Positions 44,739 to 57,200 are shown, counted from the first letter of the stretch. The stretch: 64,000 nucleotides of DNA from Sapria himalayana (GCA_029783825.1 JAREIK010002637.1:876514-940513); one strand, 5' to 3'. Made by a program: numbers and translations. The notes: a model not told the origin generated them from the letters alone.

Positions 44739-45944
44739 TGAAAATATTAAAACAGATTATTAAGTCAAAATAAATTACATATACATCAATGACATTAAGA
44801 AATATCCACAACATTATGGTCTTTCTTATGTATCATATAGTTGCGGTGTTGAAAAATGGTAGTTGCACAAATTTTTCTCTTCATATCTGAAGTGTTCACA
44901 ATGCTGTGAGTGGTCATAATACTAGTCTTCACTTCTCTAATATATCATATTGTCATAGCATCACAAGGATACTATAGAACTAGTAATTAGTCTATACATA
45001 AAATGCATAATTATGCTTTTCTTTGAGGGCAAGAGTCACGACCTTGAAGAATAGTCTTACTCAAGTAATATCCTATATAATATATAGTGTCCCAAAAGTC
45101 ATAGTACTGAATAATTATCGTAGCTTTTACTTGAGTATTTTTGGCTCTGTAATATTTTGTAGCTCAAACTTCATGACTTGTAAAAAGACAATGGATTTGG
45201 CTTGATGCTACTCACCCATATTAAAAATAAAGTTGTGGTGCTTAGACTTGGCTGTGACTTTTAATATAAGTGAGATACTTGATTGATATGATATAGAATT
45301 AATATTACAACCATTTAAATTTTATGAGATAAGCATTATTATGACTATATAATAATATTATATCTACAAAGAATATCTTACACAAAAGAAGGATTGTGCT
45401 AACAAGTTGATAGGGTCATGACATATAAAGATTGCTACAACCAATTAAGTAGATTTTAAAACAAGAATAGATGTCGAAACTATTCAAGACTCCATATTCT
45501 ATCCGCTCATTTAAACACCTCCAAAAACTAATCTATTTCATGATTATGCATCAAACTTACCAAAGCTCTAAAGTCATGAAATTAATCCTCAATTTCTTCA
45601 TTTCCATACCTACAAATCATCAAAAATCATCAAAATACATATAGATGTTTGGTAGTTTGAATACTAAATATACTCATGCACTAAAATAATTTCTCATCCT
45701 TCAAGAATAACTTTTATTTCCATAATAAAAATTCTTCAACATCTATACTATTATATGACTAGGTTTAGTATCATGGGATCTAAATATAGTAAATCAACTT
45801 CAAGTAGACATATTGATAGTTGTGGTGGGATTTGAGTTCCATGACTATACTCATATTTTATTGGATATATTTATTTATTTATTTGGTAGATATAGATATT
45901 TATTGAAACACACATGTGAAAAGAAAATATTTGGCGTGTCTTCT
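44739..45944. other. Unassigned stretch between solo LTR and gypsy debris
   Basis: No clear coding motifs. Words like AGTCATGACCTTGAAGAATA resemble the repeated phrases to the right, so it may be the farther-decayed continuation of that material. Confidence 0.4.
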
Positions 45945-46399
45945 AAGTAGTACTATATTTAACATTCATAGCTAGACCATCAAAATATCTTTATTCTCCA
46001 TTTTAGATCTTTGATGTCCATGCTAGCTTCTTGGTATACTATTTTACCTCATTCTTGTTAGTTTCTTCCTATAATCTTACTTTAGTTGTACTTGTTCGGT
46101 GGGGTTTTTCTTTATTTAATATCATGACTTTAGTGAATGTAATGACTTCTTCTATGCTAGTTTGTTCATTTTCTTCTTGTAATATATAATTTGTTTTATT
46201 AAATGATTTATTATTTCTATATTTTGTTTCTTTATTTTATTTATATGTGTAATTACTAATATGTTGAGAGATTGGATACATGGCATTGAGACAATAACTG
46301 GGGTCTCATTGCCTGGTTAGTGGGCTAGGGGAATTTTTAGAGCATAACCCAGTCTGCTCTAAAGATCCAACTTATTTCTCTTTTATATAGAACCATAAT

Positions 46400-46446
<47 letters not shown>

Positions 46447-46663
46447 ATCTATAATCACAAATATGCACTCTATTCTTATTTTCTCTCTCTTGATTATGTA
46501 TTGAAATATTTTGGGTTAATAAATCTGCAAGTGCTACATATTGAATAACTAGTGAACCATATTAAAATCAATGTATGTTATGGTTGTGATTATGTTTTTC
46601 TTGTTCCTTGTGATTTTGTATTATGTTCTATACACTCCATTAATGTTACATTCAATATAATCA

Positions 46664-46864
46664 CTATATATACAAAATTCTAACACTTCTTGAATCCCTT
46701 AAGTAATGATATTGAGTAGTGCTATGAATTTGCCTTTTAGCTTTTTTCTTGCCCTTTTCTTCATGTATCCCCAAAGTCAAGGTACAATGCAAAGCCATGA
46801 CTTTATCTTCAAGCTTTCTTTGGTCATTATGTAACACCAAAGTCATGGTGCTATACAAAGCCAT
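46664..46864 (-). pseudogene. 22-residue tandem repeat coding segment in gypsy debris
   Basis: A 66-codon open stretch starts MALYSTMTLVLHNDQRKLED and its second unit starts 66 bp later as MALHCTLTLGIHEEKGKK. The motif (MAL-x-x-T-x-TL) echoes the degenerate VVTF/VVTL phrases elsewhere in 45.9-49.7 kb and 30.2-31.0 kb. Not recognised as a known domain. Confidence 0.4.
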
Positions 46865-47249
46865 ACCTTTGTCTTTGATTGGCTTTCCATTATTTTTGTC
46901 TCGATCTTATCTTTCATCATTATTCCCTACCCTTCTTTAAGTTATCAACATAAGATTCCTATTAGGTCATGATGTTGAAGATGGTTTTGACATATTAGTC
47001 ATATTCCTCTATTTCTTCATTTTTTTGCAACACCAAAATAATTCTTTTTTTTTTGTATTTCTAATCTTCATCACTATCACAATTCCAAATTTATTCTTCT
47101 ACTTCATCTCATTCAACTTCAATCGACTAATATTTTTTTATAATTTTTTTTATCAAAAATCTATCTTTTTTTTGCATTGTGGTATGGAAGAGATTTTTTA
47201 TTCTCTAATATCTTATTTCATCATCATTTAGATATCTCAAGTCATTATT

Positions 47250-47410
47250 AGAGCTTGTTCCATATCAAAAAATAGTTATCCCAAAATTAAAAGTGCATAA
47301 TTATTAGTTTCCATATTTAATATAATAAAATCCACTAGAAAAATAAATATGCTCATCAATACATGTTTGATAATCTCATATGAGCACTTGATAGTATGAT
47401 TCACAATTTA
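47250..47410 (-). pseudogene. Second gypsy aspartic protease-like fragment
   Basis: The minus strand reads IKCSYEIIKHVLMSIFIFLVDFIILNME and then LLILG. It corresponds to the retropepsin segment 'YPRGIIEDVLVKVDKFxFPxDFxVLDMEED ... PIILGRPFL'. Parallel to the 49,115-48,891 copy. Confidence 0.5.
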
Positions 47411-48342
47411 GAGTGTGATAAAAACATAGGAGTAATTTTATAAAGATTCAATCTTCACACAATTTGAGTGGAATATATATATATATATATAAAATAAAAT
47501 GATAGCACACATCACAAAAATAAATCTTATATTTCCTCCAAGGTAGCACTATATTTAATATCCTTAGCTAGACTAATTTTTTGAGATCTATTTCAATTGG
47601 AAACTTCAGTAGTCAATGTTATCTTTTTCATATAATCTTTTTCCTCATCTCTTCTAAACTTCTCTTTCAACATCATACAATCTATCAGTTTTCTTCATTT
47701 GAAAAGTTATTTAATTAATATCACAACTTTATTAATAGTCATGATATCATTAAGTACATTAACCTTCACTGATGTCTCAACATTAATATTTCATCTCAAA
47801 AATCAATGTGTCATAGCTATGGAATAAGTCATAGCTTCTTCTTTCCGCTTCAATTTTATCAAAGTTATGTTTTTTTTGCATGACTTCTTTCTTTATTGAT
47901 ACCACATGTATAGTTGTGATTTTAATAAAAATAATGACTTTTTCTATACAACAACTTTAGACTCATTTCTTTCTAATATTAATTGATAGTAGTCTCCATA
48001 TCATCTTACTTTCCTAGTAAATTGATAGTTAGTAATGGACTTTTCTCATTTTGTACTTTTTCTATAGTCTCAAAAGTTCCCTTTATAAATTCTTTGTGTT
48101 TGTCACTTGAGAACTCTACCATTTTAACATATTATTTTTCATTTTCAAGGCAACAAATCCTTTGTTCTTCTTCTATCACCACTTTGAAAAATATCATGAC
48201 CTCTAAATAATTTTCTTCATCCATTTCTACTATAGCCTTTTCTTCTTCCATAATTTTTTATAGTGATTAGTTTTTCCATCTTCTTCTGGGTAATAATAAT
48301 CTTGGAAGTCATTCCATCTAAAATGGTACTACTAATGAATTA

Positions 48343-48890
48343 TACTTGTATAGTTGTATAGTTCGTTAGTTTTTCTATCAATGTGCCGACATGGTCCATT
48401 TTTTCAAGGCATAGTCAAGCCACCATGCCATGATGTGCACAACATGGTTAAATTTATGTGCCATGCTAGGCATGGCACAATGGCATGGTCCACTAGCCCA
48501 GCTTGGCATGGTCGGCATCGCCTAACGCACGACCATGCTTGATTGTGCTGAATGGTGAAATGCATGGGGCGTGCATCTTACCCATTACCTGACAGTGGCA
48601 TTACTAAGTGCATGGCTGATGGGTGGTTGTCTTACAGGCCAACCAATTATAATCGACCATGTGGTTACTTTCTTAAAAAAAATAGACCGCCCCATGACAA
48701 TGCGGTCAATTTTTTTTTAAAAAAAGAGTATCACACTTGTGACTACCTGACGGGAACCCCATCGAGTGATCACCCAAGCTAGTAACTAGTTTACCATGTC
48801 GCCGGGCCATATACATGAGTCATGCCTGGCCAGGCCCAAGGCATAGTTTTGGGCCATGTTATGCCGTGATGGCCAATTTGATACTACTAG
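48343..48890. mobile_element. hAT-type MITE inserted in the gypsy protease
   Basis: GC-richer block with CATGGCNCGGC words in both orientations. The right end, reverse-complemented, reads CTAGTAGTATCAAATTGGCC; the left end reads TACTTGTATAG. Candidate octamers are ATGAATTA (48,335-48,342) and ATGAATTG (48,891-48,898), matching 7 of 8. The terminus belongs to the same TATCAA/TGTCAA group as 855, 4,987, 7,166 and 32,394. Confidence 0.55.
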
Positions 48891-49115
48891 ATGAATTGGG
48901 GCATATGAGTCTTTCTCCACATCTAACATAATAAAATCAATTAGGAAAATAAAATTTTCAACCTTTACTAGTATATCTTCGATAGTCCCTCTCAGAATCT
49001 TGATTGATTTGTTTTCTATTTATAGTGAGAGAGAAATTTGAGTTCACTAAAATTCAATATATACACTATGGATGATGATATCAAGTTAACATTTGATTCC
49101 AACTCATATAATATC
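48891..49115 (-). pseudogene. gypsy aspartic protease fragment cut by a MITE
   Basis: Reads ILRGTIEDILVKVENFIFLIDFIMLDVEKDSYAP on the minus strand, matching the retropepsin segment after the catalytic DLGASIN box (itself not readable). The terminal 'PIILGRPFL' strand is where the MITE at 48,343-48,890 begins; a decayed continuation is seen on its far side. Confidence 0.55.
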
Positions 49116-50862
49116 TTATAAAAAATACGATGCCCAATAACACAGAATTGCAAAACTCTTTGTATATTTGAGTTTTTTCAAAAGTTTACGTTGAATGATG
49201 ATATTATATTTCTCGATCATTCTTATTATTTTGTATGTCTCTAATTTCTTCATGCAACTCATGATATTCTTCCTAAATTTATGTAGAGGGGCATCTTGGA
49301 TAAGGGAAAACAATTTAGTTGGAAAACTTTTTGAAGATATTGAGAAATCTCTAAAATTTCTCATCCGGCTTTCTCTTTCTAATTTGTTATAGAAAAGAAA
49401 AACTAATTTGGATAATTTATTTACCATATGCATAATTATTCTCTGGTATATCATTCTTCTATTCATTACTTTGATTATTCTGCATCTTCTCCTCCAAATC
49501 CACTTCTTTTTATGTGATAGCCAGTGACATGAGTCGGGCAATGAGTTCTAATATTATCACAACTTTGGAAAATATCATGACATTGAATATCATGGTGCTA
49601 GGTGGTGCAACTTTGAAAAAAGTAATGATATTGTCAATCATAACTTCATGTTTTGACCCAACATTTACATTAGATTTCTTTTATATCTTCTAGCCTTTTA
49701 ATTCTTTCTCACTTTTAAGTATTATGAAAATGTAACTCTTTTGATTTGTCTAAATATCACTTGATAATTCACCGACTCTATTATTCTTCATCATTAGTAT
49801 TAATTGCCCAAGTTAATTTATAATGGTCTTCATCATTATGTTTATGTGATTGAGCTATGTATATCATTCCATCTATTTTTCTTGCATATCATTCTTTCTC
49901 TTTATCTAAGCGAGTAGTGCAATAATGTCAACTTCAAGTTATAGCTGTTCTACTCCCATTGAGTTATTGAAATTGGAACTCAAAGCTCCTTGCATTTGGT
50001 ATCCCATTTAGTTGTTCTCAGTGTTTTTTTGATATTATATTATGTTCTTTTGCACATTTCTTTGGCTTATGTATAATATACTTAAGAATTTTTCATGTTT
50101 GGATGGTAATATGTAAGAGCATTGTAGTTGGATTAAAATACATATCCCTAATTCTATATAATATTGGCTTTCTCTACTTGATAAATTGTGTCAAAAGTAG
50201 TCACTTCTTCCTATTGCAAAATGACCATCTCTTTCACACTAGGCATTTTGTTAATTTGGGAACAAATTTATTAAAAAACATGTTAAGCATAGCCTCCATT
50301 AATGTTAGTCTGTCCAATTCAAATACTCCACCTTGCTTCATTCATAATACTATTTCATTTGGAGTTTATTTATTCTGGCTAGCTAATCGAATAAGAAATG
50401 TGCTTTTTTGGGTGACTTATTCATAATAGAACTACCCAAAGCTATATCAACTATGCATATTATCATGTAGTTCAAACTATTATAGAAAGCCCAATGGTCA
50501 AACGAAAATTCAAATCTATAATTTGGGCACCTCTTCAATAAATCTTTCAATTGGTCTCAAACATCATATATTGTCTCATATTTCTCTTGTCAAATTGGCT
50601 CATCTCTTCTCTCGACTAAGATATAATTTGAGGTGGGAAGAACTTGGTTAGGAAAGCTTGCATGAGTTCATCCCAACTCTCAATAGATCATCTAGATAAG
50701 CATTTGAAATAACTCCTAGCTTTATCTTTTAAAATAAAATGGGAAAAGTCTCAATTTTATCACATCCAAGCTAACGTCATTCATGTTCACAATGTTGTAC
50801 AAATCCAAGAATATTATGACATGATTATTCAATTCTTCTAAAAATTTTCCACTGTACTAATG
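49116..50862 (-). pseudogene. Ty3/gypsy gag (Retrotrans_gag) and gag C-terminal region
   Basis: 50,820-50,330 follows the plant gypsy gag core: FLDLYNIVNMNDVSLDVIKL, RLFPFYFK, a frameshifted 'SWLxSLPxxSIxxWDEL' region, then FFPP-, QFDKRN and LKDLLKRCPNY, ending ALGSSIMNKSPKKA (consensus 'A-GG-LM-KS--EAY'). The end is an uninterrupted stretch of 141 codons (49,541-49,116) with FPTKLFSLIQDAPLHKF, KKLETYKIIRMIEKYNIIIQ and KYTKSFAIL, corresponding to 'YExVALTEECSAILQxKLPPKLKDPGSFTIPC'. The gag N-terminus is cut by the purine-rich island starting near 50,865. Confidence 0.65.
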
Positions 50863-50869
50863 TCATTGT

Positions 50870-50992
50870 ATCATGACATGGGGTGGAAGTGAGGGATGGA
50901 TGAAGAGAGAGAGTGATAGTGGGAGAGATAGAGAGGGAGAGAAGAGGAGTAGAGAGACAGAGAGAGGGAGTGAGAGAGATAGAGAGAGAGAA

Positions 50993-51032
<40 letters not shown>

Positions 51033-53690
51033 GGAGTAAGATAGGGAAGAGGGAGTGAGAAAGAGGGACAGAGGTAGGTGAGATTGATGGGAGGGGGAGG
51101 GGGAGGGGGAGGGGGAGAGGGAGGGATAAAGAAAGGTGGAGAGATGAAGAGAGGTAGAGAGAGAGAGAGAGAGGATTGAGAGGGAAAGGAAGAGAGAAGG
51201 GAAAGAGTGATAGGAAAGAGGTAGGGAGCGAGGGAGAGAGATATGAGGAATGCAAGAAGAGAGAAAGAGGGGGGAGGAAGAGAGGGGGGGATAAAGAGGG
51301 AGGTAGAGGGAGAGAGAGGAAGGGAGAAAGAGACGTAGGGAGAGGGAGGAAAAAAGGAAGTGAAAGAGGGAGGGGAAAATAAATGATAGAGATGGAGAGG
51401 GAGGAAGGGAAAGAAATGGAAGAAGGGTGAGGGGTGAGGGAAGAAGATAGAGAGGTGGAAAGAGGGAAGGAAGGGAGAGAAAGAGAGAGGGAGGAGAGAA
51501 AAAGTTGGAAGGGAAGAGAGAGAAGGAGAGGGGGAGATAGGAGGGGATAGAAAGAATGGGGGAGTGGAGGATGGAGAAAGAGAGAGGCCGACAAAGTGTG
51601 GAAGGAAAAAGAGAGAGAGGCATAAAGAGGGAGGAAAAATAGAGAGAGAGAGAGGGAGGGATAAAAAGAATGGGAGATGCTGAGGGAGGGATGGAGAAAG
51701 AATGAGAGTGAGACAGATGGAGGAAGGCAGTTAGAGAGGGAGGATAGAGGGGGGAAAGAGAGGGAGATATAAAAAGAAAGAGATAGATAGGGGAGGGGTA
51801 GAGAGGAGGGGGAGGGGAAATAAAGAGGAGGTAGATAGGTAGAGAGAGGGGGGAGAGCAAGGGGGAGAGAGGAAGGGAGCAAGGGGGAGAGACAATAAAG
51901 AAGGATAAAGGAAAAGAATAAATAGAGAGAGAGAGAGAGATGAAGAGGGGGGGGAAAGGGAGGAAAAGAGAGGGAGAGAAAGAGGGGGGGGAGAGAAAGA
52001 GAGAGGGAAAGATATAAATAGAAATAGAGAGAGAGAGAGATAGAAATGGAGAAAGACAGAGAGAGAAGGAAGAGGAAGGGAGGGAGGAAGAGAATAAAGC
52101 AAGAAAAATAGAGAGAGGGGCGTGGGGGGAAGAATAGAGGGATAGATAGGGAGGGATGTAGAAATTCAAAGAGAGCCTGAGAGATAGGGGTATAGAGGGA
52201 GGAAGAAAGAGAGGGACAAATAGAGATAACTAGAGAGGGAGGGAAAGAGGAAGGGAGAGAGTCAGGGGGAGTGAGGGAAAGATTTTGAGAGTTGGATGGG
52301 AAAGAAAGGCGGTAGAGATGGAGGAAGATAGGGGAGATAGTGATCAAGAAGGATATATATATATATATATACAGAGCAGGAGAAAGAAAGAAATAGAGTG
52401 GATGAGGGAGGGAAAAAGAGTGGGAGGAAGGGAGAGAGAGGGAGAGAGGAGAGATAGTGAGGGATAAAAGAGAGGTGTTGGAATGAAAGGGGAGGGAGGG
52501 GGAGAGTGGGGGAGGGAGGGAAAGAGTGGGGGAGAAAGGGATGAAGAGAGAGAGAGAGAGAGAGGTAGAGAGAGATAGTGGTAGAGGAAAGGAAGAGAGA
52601 GAGAGATAGGAAGGGGAAGAGAGAAAAAGTGATGGAGAGAGAGGGAGAAAGAATGAGAGAAGGAGAGGGAGAGAGAGGAAGAGGGAGGGAGAGGGAGAGG
52701 GAGGGAGAGGGAGGGAGAGGGAGGGAGAGGGAGAGGGAGGGAGAGGGAGAGGGAGAAGGAGAGGGAGAGAGAGAGAGAGGGAGAAAGAATGAGGGAGAGG
52801 GAGAAAGAGGAGGAGGAGAAATAAAGTGAGGGGAAGAGGAGATAAAGAGGAAGGGGAGAGAGTATGAGACAGTGAGATGGAGAGGGAGAGAGAAAAAGAG
52901 GGAGAGAGAGATGGGGAAAGAAGAGGTGGAGAGGATATAGATAGAGAGAAAGGAAAAGAGGGAGAGAAGATAGGGATAGAGGGAGAGAGAAAGGAGAGAG
53001 AGGGAGAGAAGATAGGGATAGAGGGAGAGAGAAAGGAGAGAGAGGGAGAGAAAGGGGGGAGAGAGAGAAAGGGATAGAGGGAGAGAGAAAGGAGAGAGAG
53101 GGAGAGAAAGGGGGGAGAGAGAGAAGGGATAGAGGGAGAGAGAAAGGAGAGAGAGGGAGAGAAAGGGGGGAGAGAGAGAAAGATGGAGAGAGGAAGAGAA
53201 GGGGGAAATAGAGAGAGGGGGAGAGAGGGAAAGGAAGAGAGAAGGGGAGAGAGAGGGAGAGAGAAGGGGAGAGAGAGTAGAGAAGGGGGAGAGGAAGAGA
53301 GGGAGGGATGAGAGAGAAAGAAAGGGAACATAGTGAGGAAGGGATTAGGGAGAGAAGGGAGATAGAGAGAGGAAGGGAGGGGAGTGAAAGGGAGTGAGGG
53401 GGAAGAGTGAAAGAGAGAGGAGGAGAAGGGGGAAAAGGGAAAAGATATAGGAAGGAAGAGGGATGAGAGAAAGAGTGGTAAAGGAAGAGAGGGAGAGAGA
53501 AGTAGAGATAGGAAATAGAGCATGGGAGTGGAAGGGAAAGAGAAATAGGGGGGGAGAGAGAAAGAATGGGAGGGAGGGAAAGAGGTGTGAGGGAGAGCCA
53601 TAAAGGAGAGAAAAACAAATAATGGGGCATGGGAAGAAAGATGAAAAGAGAGGGGGACACTTGTGAGATGGAAAGAAACTATAAAAATAA
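50870..53690 (+). repeat. 2.8-kb purine-rich (GA/GGA)n island
   Basis: Almost uninterrupted A/G on the plus strand, with scattered single T or C and short TA runs (50,994-51,012, 52,353-52,371). Units vary: GAGAGAGG, GGGAGA, (GGGAGA-GGGAGG)n at 52,680-52,760, and a higher-order unit of 55-58 bp repeated about five times at 52,960-53,180. The minus strand is therefore pyrimidine-rich, encodes almost only Ser, Pro, Leu and Phe and has few stops. That explains open frames of 943, 438 and 432 codons, which are not genes. The edges lie against gypsy gag (left) and CACTA coding remnants (right). Confidence 0.95.
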
Positions 53691-53779
53691 ACATAAACCA
53701 TTAAAAAAATAAGCAATTCATAACTATATATAAAAACAAAACTACTAACAGGGATATCATATCTTTTTATTAAAGTAAT

Positions 53780-54150
53780 ATGTACATATATGTTATACCT
53801 CTCATCCACAATCTCTATTACTAACTTAGCACTGCTTGCAGAGGAACTAACAATAGGTGATGATGTCGATGGTGCTGTAAAAAGGGGAACATTTGATAAT
53901 GTAAAATGTGGTGTAGAAGATGGTGATGGATCAAAAATGTGTGGAGGAGGGACAAAGGGTGGTGGCCTTTTATCCGATAAAGGTGATGGTGCATCTGTCA
54001 ATGATGGTGATGGTGATGTTTAGATAGGGTGAGTATGAGATGGTATTGACCGTACAATAGGGTATAAAATACTAGATTAATCTCATCCATGTCTGCGTCC
54101 ATGTCTACCATCTCGTCCATCTCCACCATGCTCACGTCCTTTATGCGCCA
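53780..54150 (-). pseudogene. Start of CACTA second gene (proline-rich N-terminal region)
   Basis: After an acceptor-like TACTGTACAG, the text starts MAHKGREHGGDGRDGRHGRR (about 54,150), then a stop-containing linker, then SPSPSLTDAPSP, KRPPPFVPPPHIFDPSPSST, PSTSSPIVSSSASS and VIEIVDERY. A Gly/Arg-rich start followed by a Pro/Ser-rich region is typical of the second gene of plant CACTA elements. The Transposase_24 domain should follow but is absent; the purine-rich island starts about 100 bp further on. Confidence 0.5.
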
Positions 54151-54254
54151 TCTACTGTACAAAAAGTACGCACATAGAATATATAATATAGATATAATGA
54201 AAATATAAATTGATATTGTATAATGAACTACCATAGATGTTAAAATAACACACA

Positions 54255-57200
54255 TCAATGGATTGTAATAAAATATAGAAAGTCTTTGAAACTATAATAA
54301 TCTGGTACAATTATAAAAGTTGAATTATTAGTATCATTATCATTCTCTAATGGACCTTCTGACATTTTATTTGATTCTGATGGAAGTCCACTCTCATCTT
54401 TAGATTGAACATGATCATCTTCAATTTTTATTAGGCTACCATTTGAGTCACATAAGTTTTCTAGATCCTCATCTACATGCATAGGCTCAATATTATTTAT
54501 GTCATCTTCTTGAAATTCTGGTGTAATAACTAAGTTTTCACTACTTTGTTGAGATATTGGTACTTCAAAATTTGATTAAGCTTTGATTTTGCAGATGACC
54601 CACCAATCACTTTTATCACGAGATAAACTCGGATACGTATAATAATATATTTGAGTGGCTTGAATCGCCATAATAAATGGCTCATATTGATTAAATATGC
54701 ATTTATTGTTAATATCCACTAGCTTATAATCCGAATGAATCTTTGTACCCTCATTTCCTATAGAATCAAACCACTCACATTTTAATAATACAATGCTATT
54801 ATTTTTGATTCCAGGATACTCCAACTCAATAAATTCAACTAGTTGATCATAATAATTACTCTCATTTACATTATAATTTGAGCCTTTAATGCATACTCCA
54901 CTATTCATAGTTGGTTTAGAAGAGCCCTACCATATTGTGTGAAATTTATATCCATTTACAAAATACTCGGGATAGGTAGTCACATATCTAAATTGGCCTT
55001 TACTTAGATTCGATATGAATGTGTTGGAATCTTTATTTGAAGGATCATTTGTCTATTGCATATATTCAACAAATGATGTTAAAAATATAAGATACTAATA
55101 ATTCAAAGTATTCAAAAAAGTAAGGCTTAATAATTCTCACATAGTTCTTGAACCAATTCTTAAATTTTGTTTCTAGAATAGAATTGACTTCATGGGTGGG
55201 AATGGTTGGTTGTCTATGTTTTAACTACTCAACATAAATACTACACAGATATATATAGACGGAAAACAATGGATATCAATTTTTTATTATTCCAATTTAT
55301 GACAAAATGATCCTATGATTATACCTGCAATCATTTTGGGTATACATACTCAATATATGGTGCAACCTCTTCACAATTAATTAAAATGATAGCTTCGAGT
55401 TGCTTTGTACTCTTCATCTATCATACATATTTTCTTTGCTCTTCCAAATACTCTTTTAGGGTTCTTGACGATAGATAGCTTGTCCTCTGATTCATCTTTT
55501 GCCAGCACAATACACAACCATCATCATTTAGAGGCACATTTTTATGCTTTGTACTAAATATGCATTACAAATAGAACCTTCAACTTTTGCCTTGTTTCTA
55601 GCATTCAATTTCAACTTACGAAGATACCTACAATTATTATGTTAAGTTTAAATTAAATCAAATTACAATATTATATTATGCTTGAAATAATATAACACAT
55701 CTACTTATATTTATTTAACTCTCAAAAGGATACATTCACTTGATTGCACTTGCCCGACTATCCTTGCTTCATAAGCCAAATGGATTAACAAATTTTCCAT
55801 TGAGTCAAAAAAGCTTGGTGGGAATCTCCGTTAAAGCTTAGAAAGAATAAGAGATATGTCATTCTTCACTCTCACCATATCATCTATTTTGATTGTGGTT
55901 GCGATTAGCTATTTTAAAAAATAAATTAAGTTCTGTAAGGATCTTGCATTTAGGAGAAGTATTTTATAAAAAGTAACGATATTAATTTCTACATACATAC
56001 ATGACAGTCATGACTTTTCATTCAAAATAACTTTAGTTTCTTCATATCCATAACATCTTCTCATATTTGACACATATCCATCAAGAAATTTCAAAATTTT
56101 AACTCATTCACATCTTGCCTTCTTATTAAGTTTGTAACAAGCTTTAGGGTATTTTCTTGTAGTCTCATTCCGTTCAATTTAGGATACTGACAATAATCAT
56201 TCAACTTTTGTCTTAAAGTGTCCTTTGTTTTCTCATCTACATTCAGGATATTGTTGAAAACATTGACAACACATTTTTTTCAATATGCTTTACATTCAAG
56301 TTATGATGAATAAAATTGGACCTCCAATAGAGAAAGTCCCAAAAAATACTGCATTTCCTCCAGCCACATATTTTGTATATTGGTCAATTAGTTCTAGTAG
56401 CATCTATTATAGTTACCTTTTTCAGACATAAACTTTGAATCTCTGTCAAGATATCATTTCCTAAACGAACAACTGGTGGAACTGTCATCACTATTTTATT
56501 TTTTCGAAATGTAGTTTTATTTCTACGAAATGAATGATTTTTAGGTAGAAACTTATGATGGTTATCAAATCATGACTATTTACCATTGAATTTGAGAGTA
56601 AAAGTATCAGTCTTGTCCATGCAATATGGGAATGCTAAACATTCTGCAATACTCCAAATAGACAACATTGAATATACAAGAAAATTACTTACCATTCACA
56701 TAAGAGTTGCCCGAATCATGAAATTTTGCTTCTTTGAGTTGTCATATGTATTCACACCAACATCCCACAAATGTTTAACTCTGTTATAAGGAGTTGTAAG
56801 AAAATATCCAACATGTCTTTTGGGTTTTTTGGCTCTAGAACCAATATTGATAAAAACATATATTGCTCTTTCATACACAATCATGGAGTCAAATTGTAAG
56901 GTGTCACTATCACTGGCCATGTAGAATACTATTTTCTAGATTGGCCAAATGGTTGAAAACCATCAGTGCAGAGACCCAATCTCACATTTCAACTTTTAGT
57001 AGGAAAATCTGGATGTATCTGATTAAAATGCTTTAAAGAAGTGAATATGATGGATGATGCATCACCCCTTGTTCAACCTCATGCTCAAAATGCCGCCTCA
57101 TATCATGTGCTATAGCATTTGGTACATATAGTCTCTGCAATCGATGAATTAAAGAAAAGTAATACATCTTCTTATATATAGCTTTCATCTTCTGTCGCTT

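Larger units (their letters stand above)
45945..50862 (-). mobile_element. Ty3/gypsy gag-protease debris, interrupted and partly duplicated
   Basis: Read right to left, a gag core (50,860-50,330) is followed by a long gag tail, a gag end (49,540-49,116), a protease (49,115-48,891), a hAT MITE insertion, then related material again with a second protease-like block (47,410-47,250). Module starts near 47,535 and 45,945 share CACTATATTTAAYAT-CATAGCTAGAC, spaced about 1.6 kb, suggesting internal duplication or two overlapping insertions. No reverse transcriptase, integrase or LTRs are visible. Confidence 0.55.

Noticed and set aside
51176..53077. Arg/Glu/Gly-rich open frames on the plus strand of the purine island
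   Set aside because: Direct translation of GA/GGA repeats; no start context, domain or conservation evidence.
50863..53694. A 943-codon open frame and several others of 120-440 codons on the minus strand
   Set aside because: A pyrimidine-rich strand encodes mostly Ser, Pro, Leu and Phe and rarely meets a stop, so openness follows from composition. No domain or codon bias is seen.
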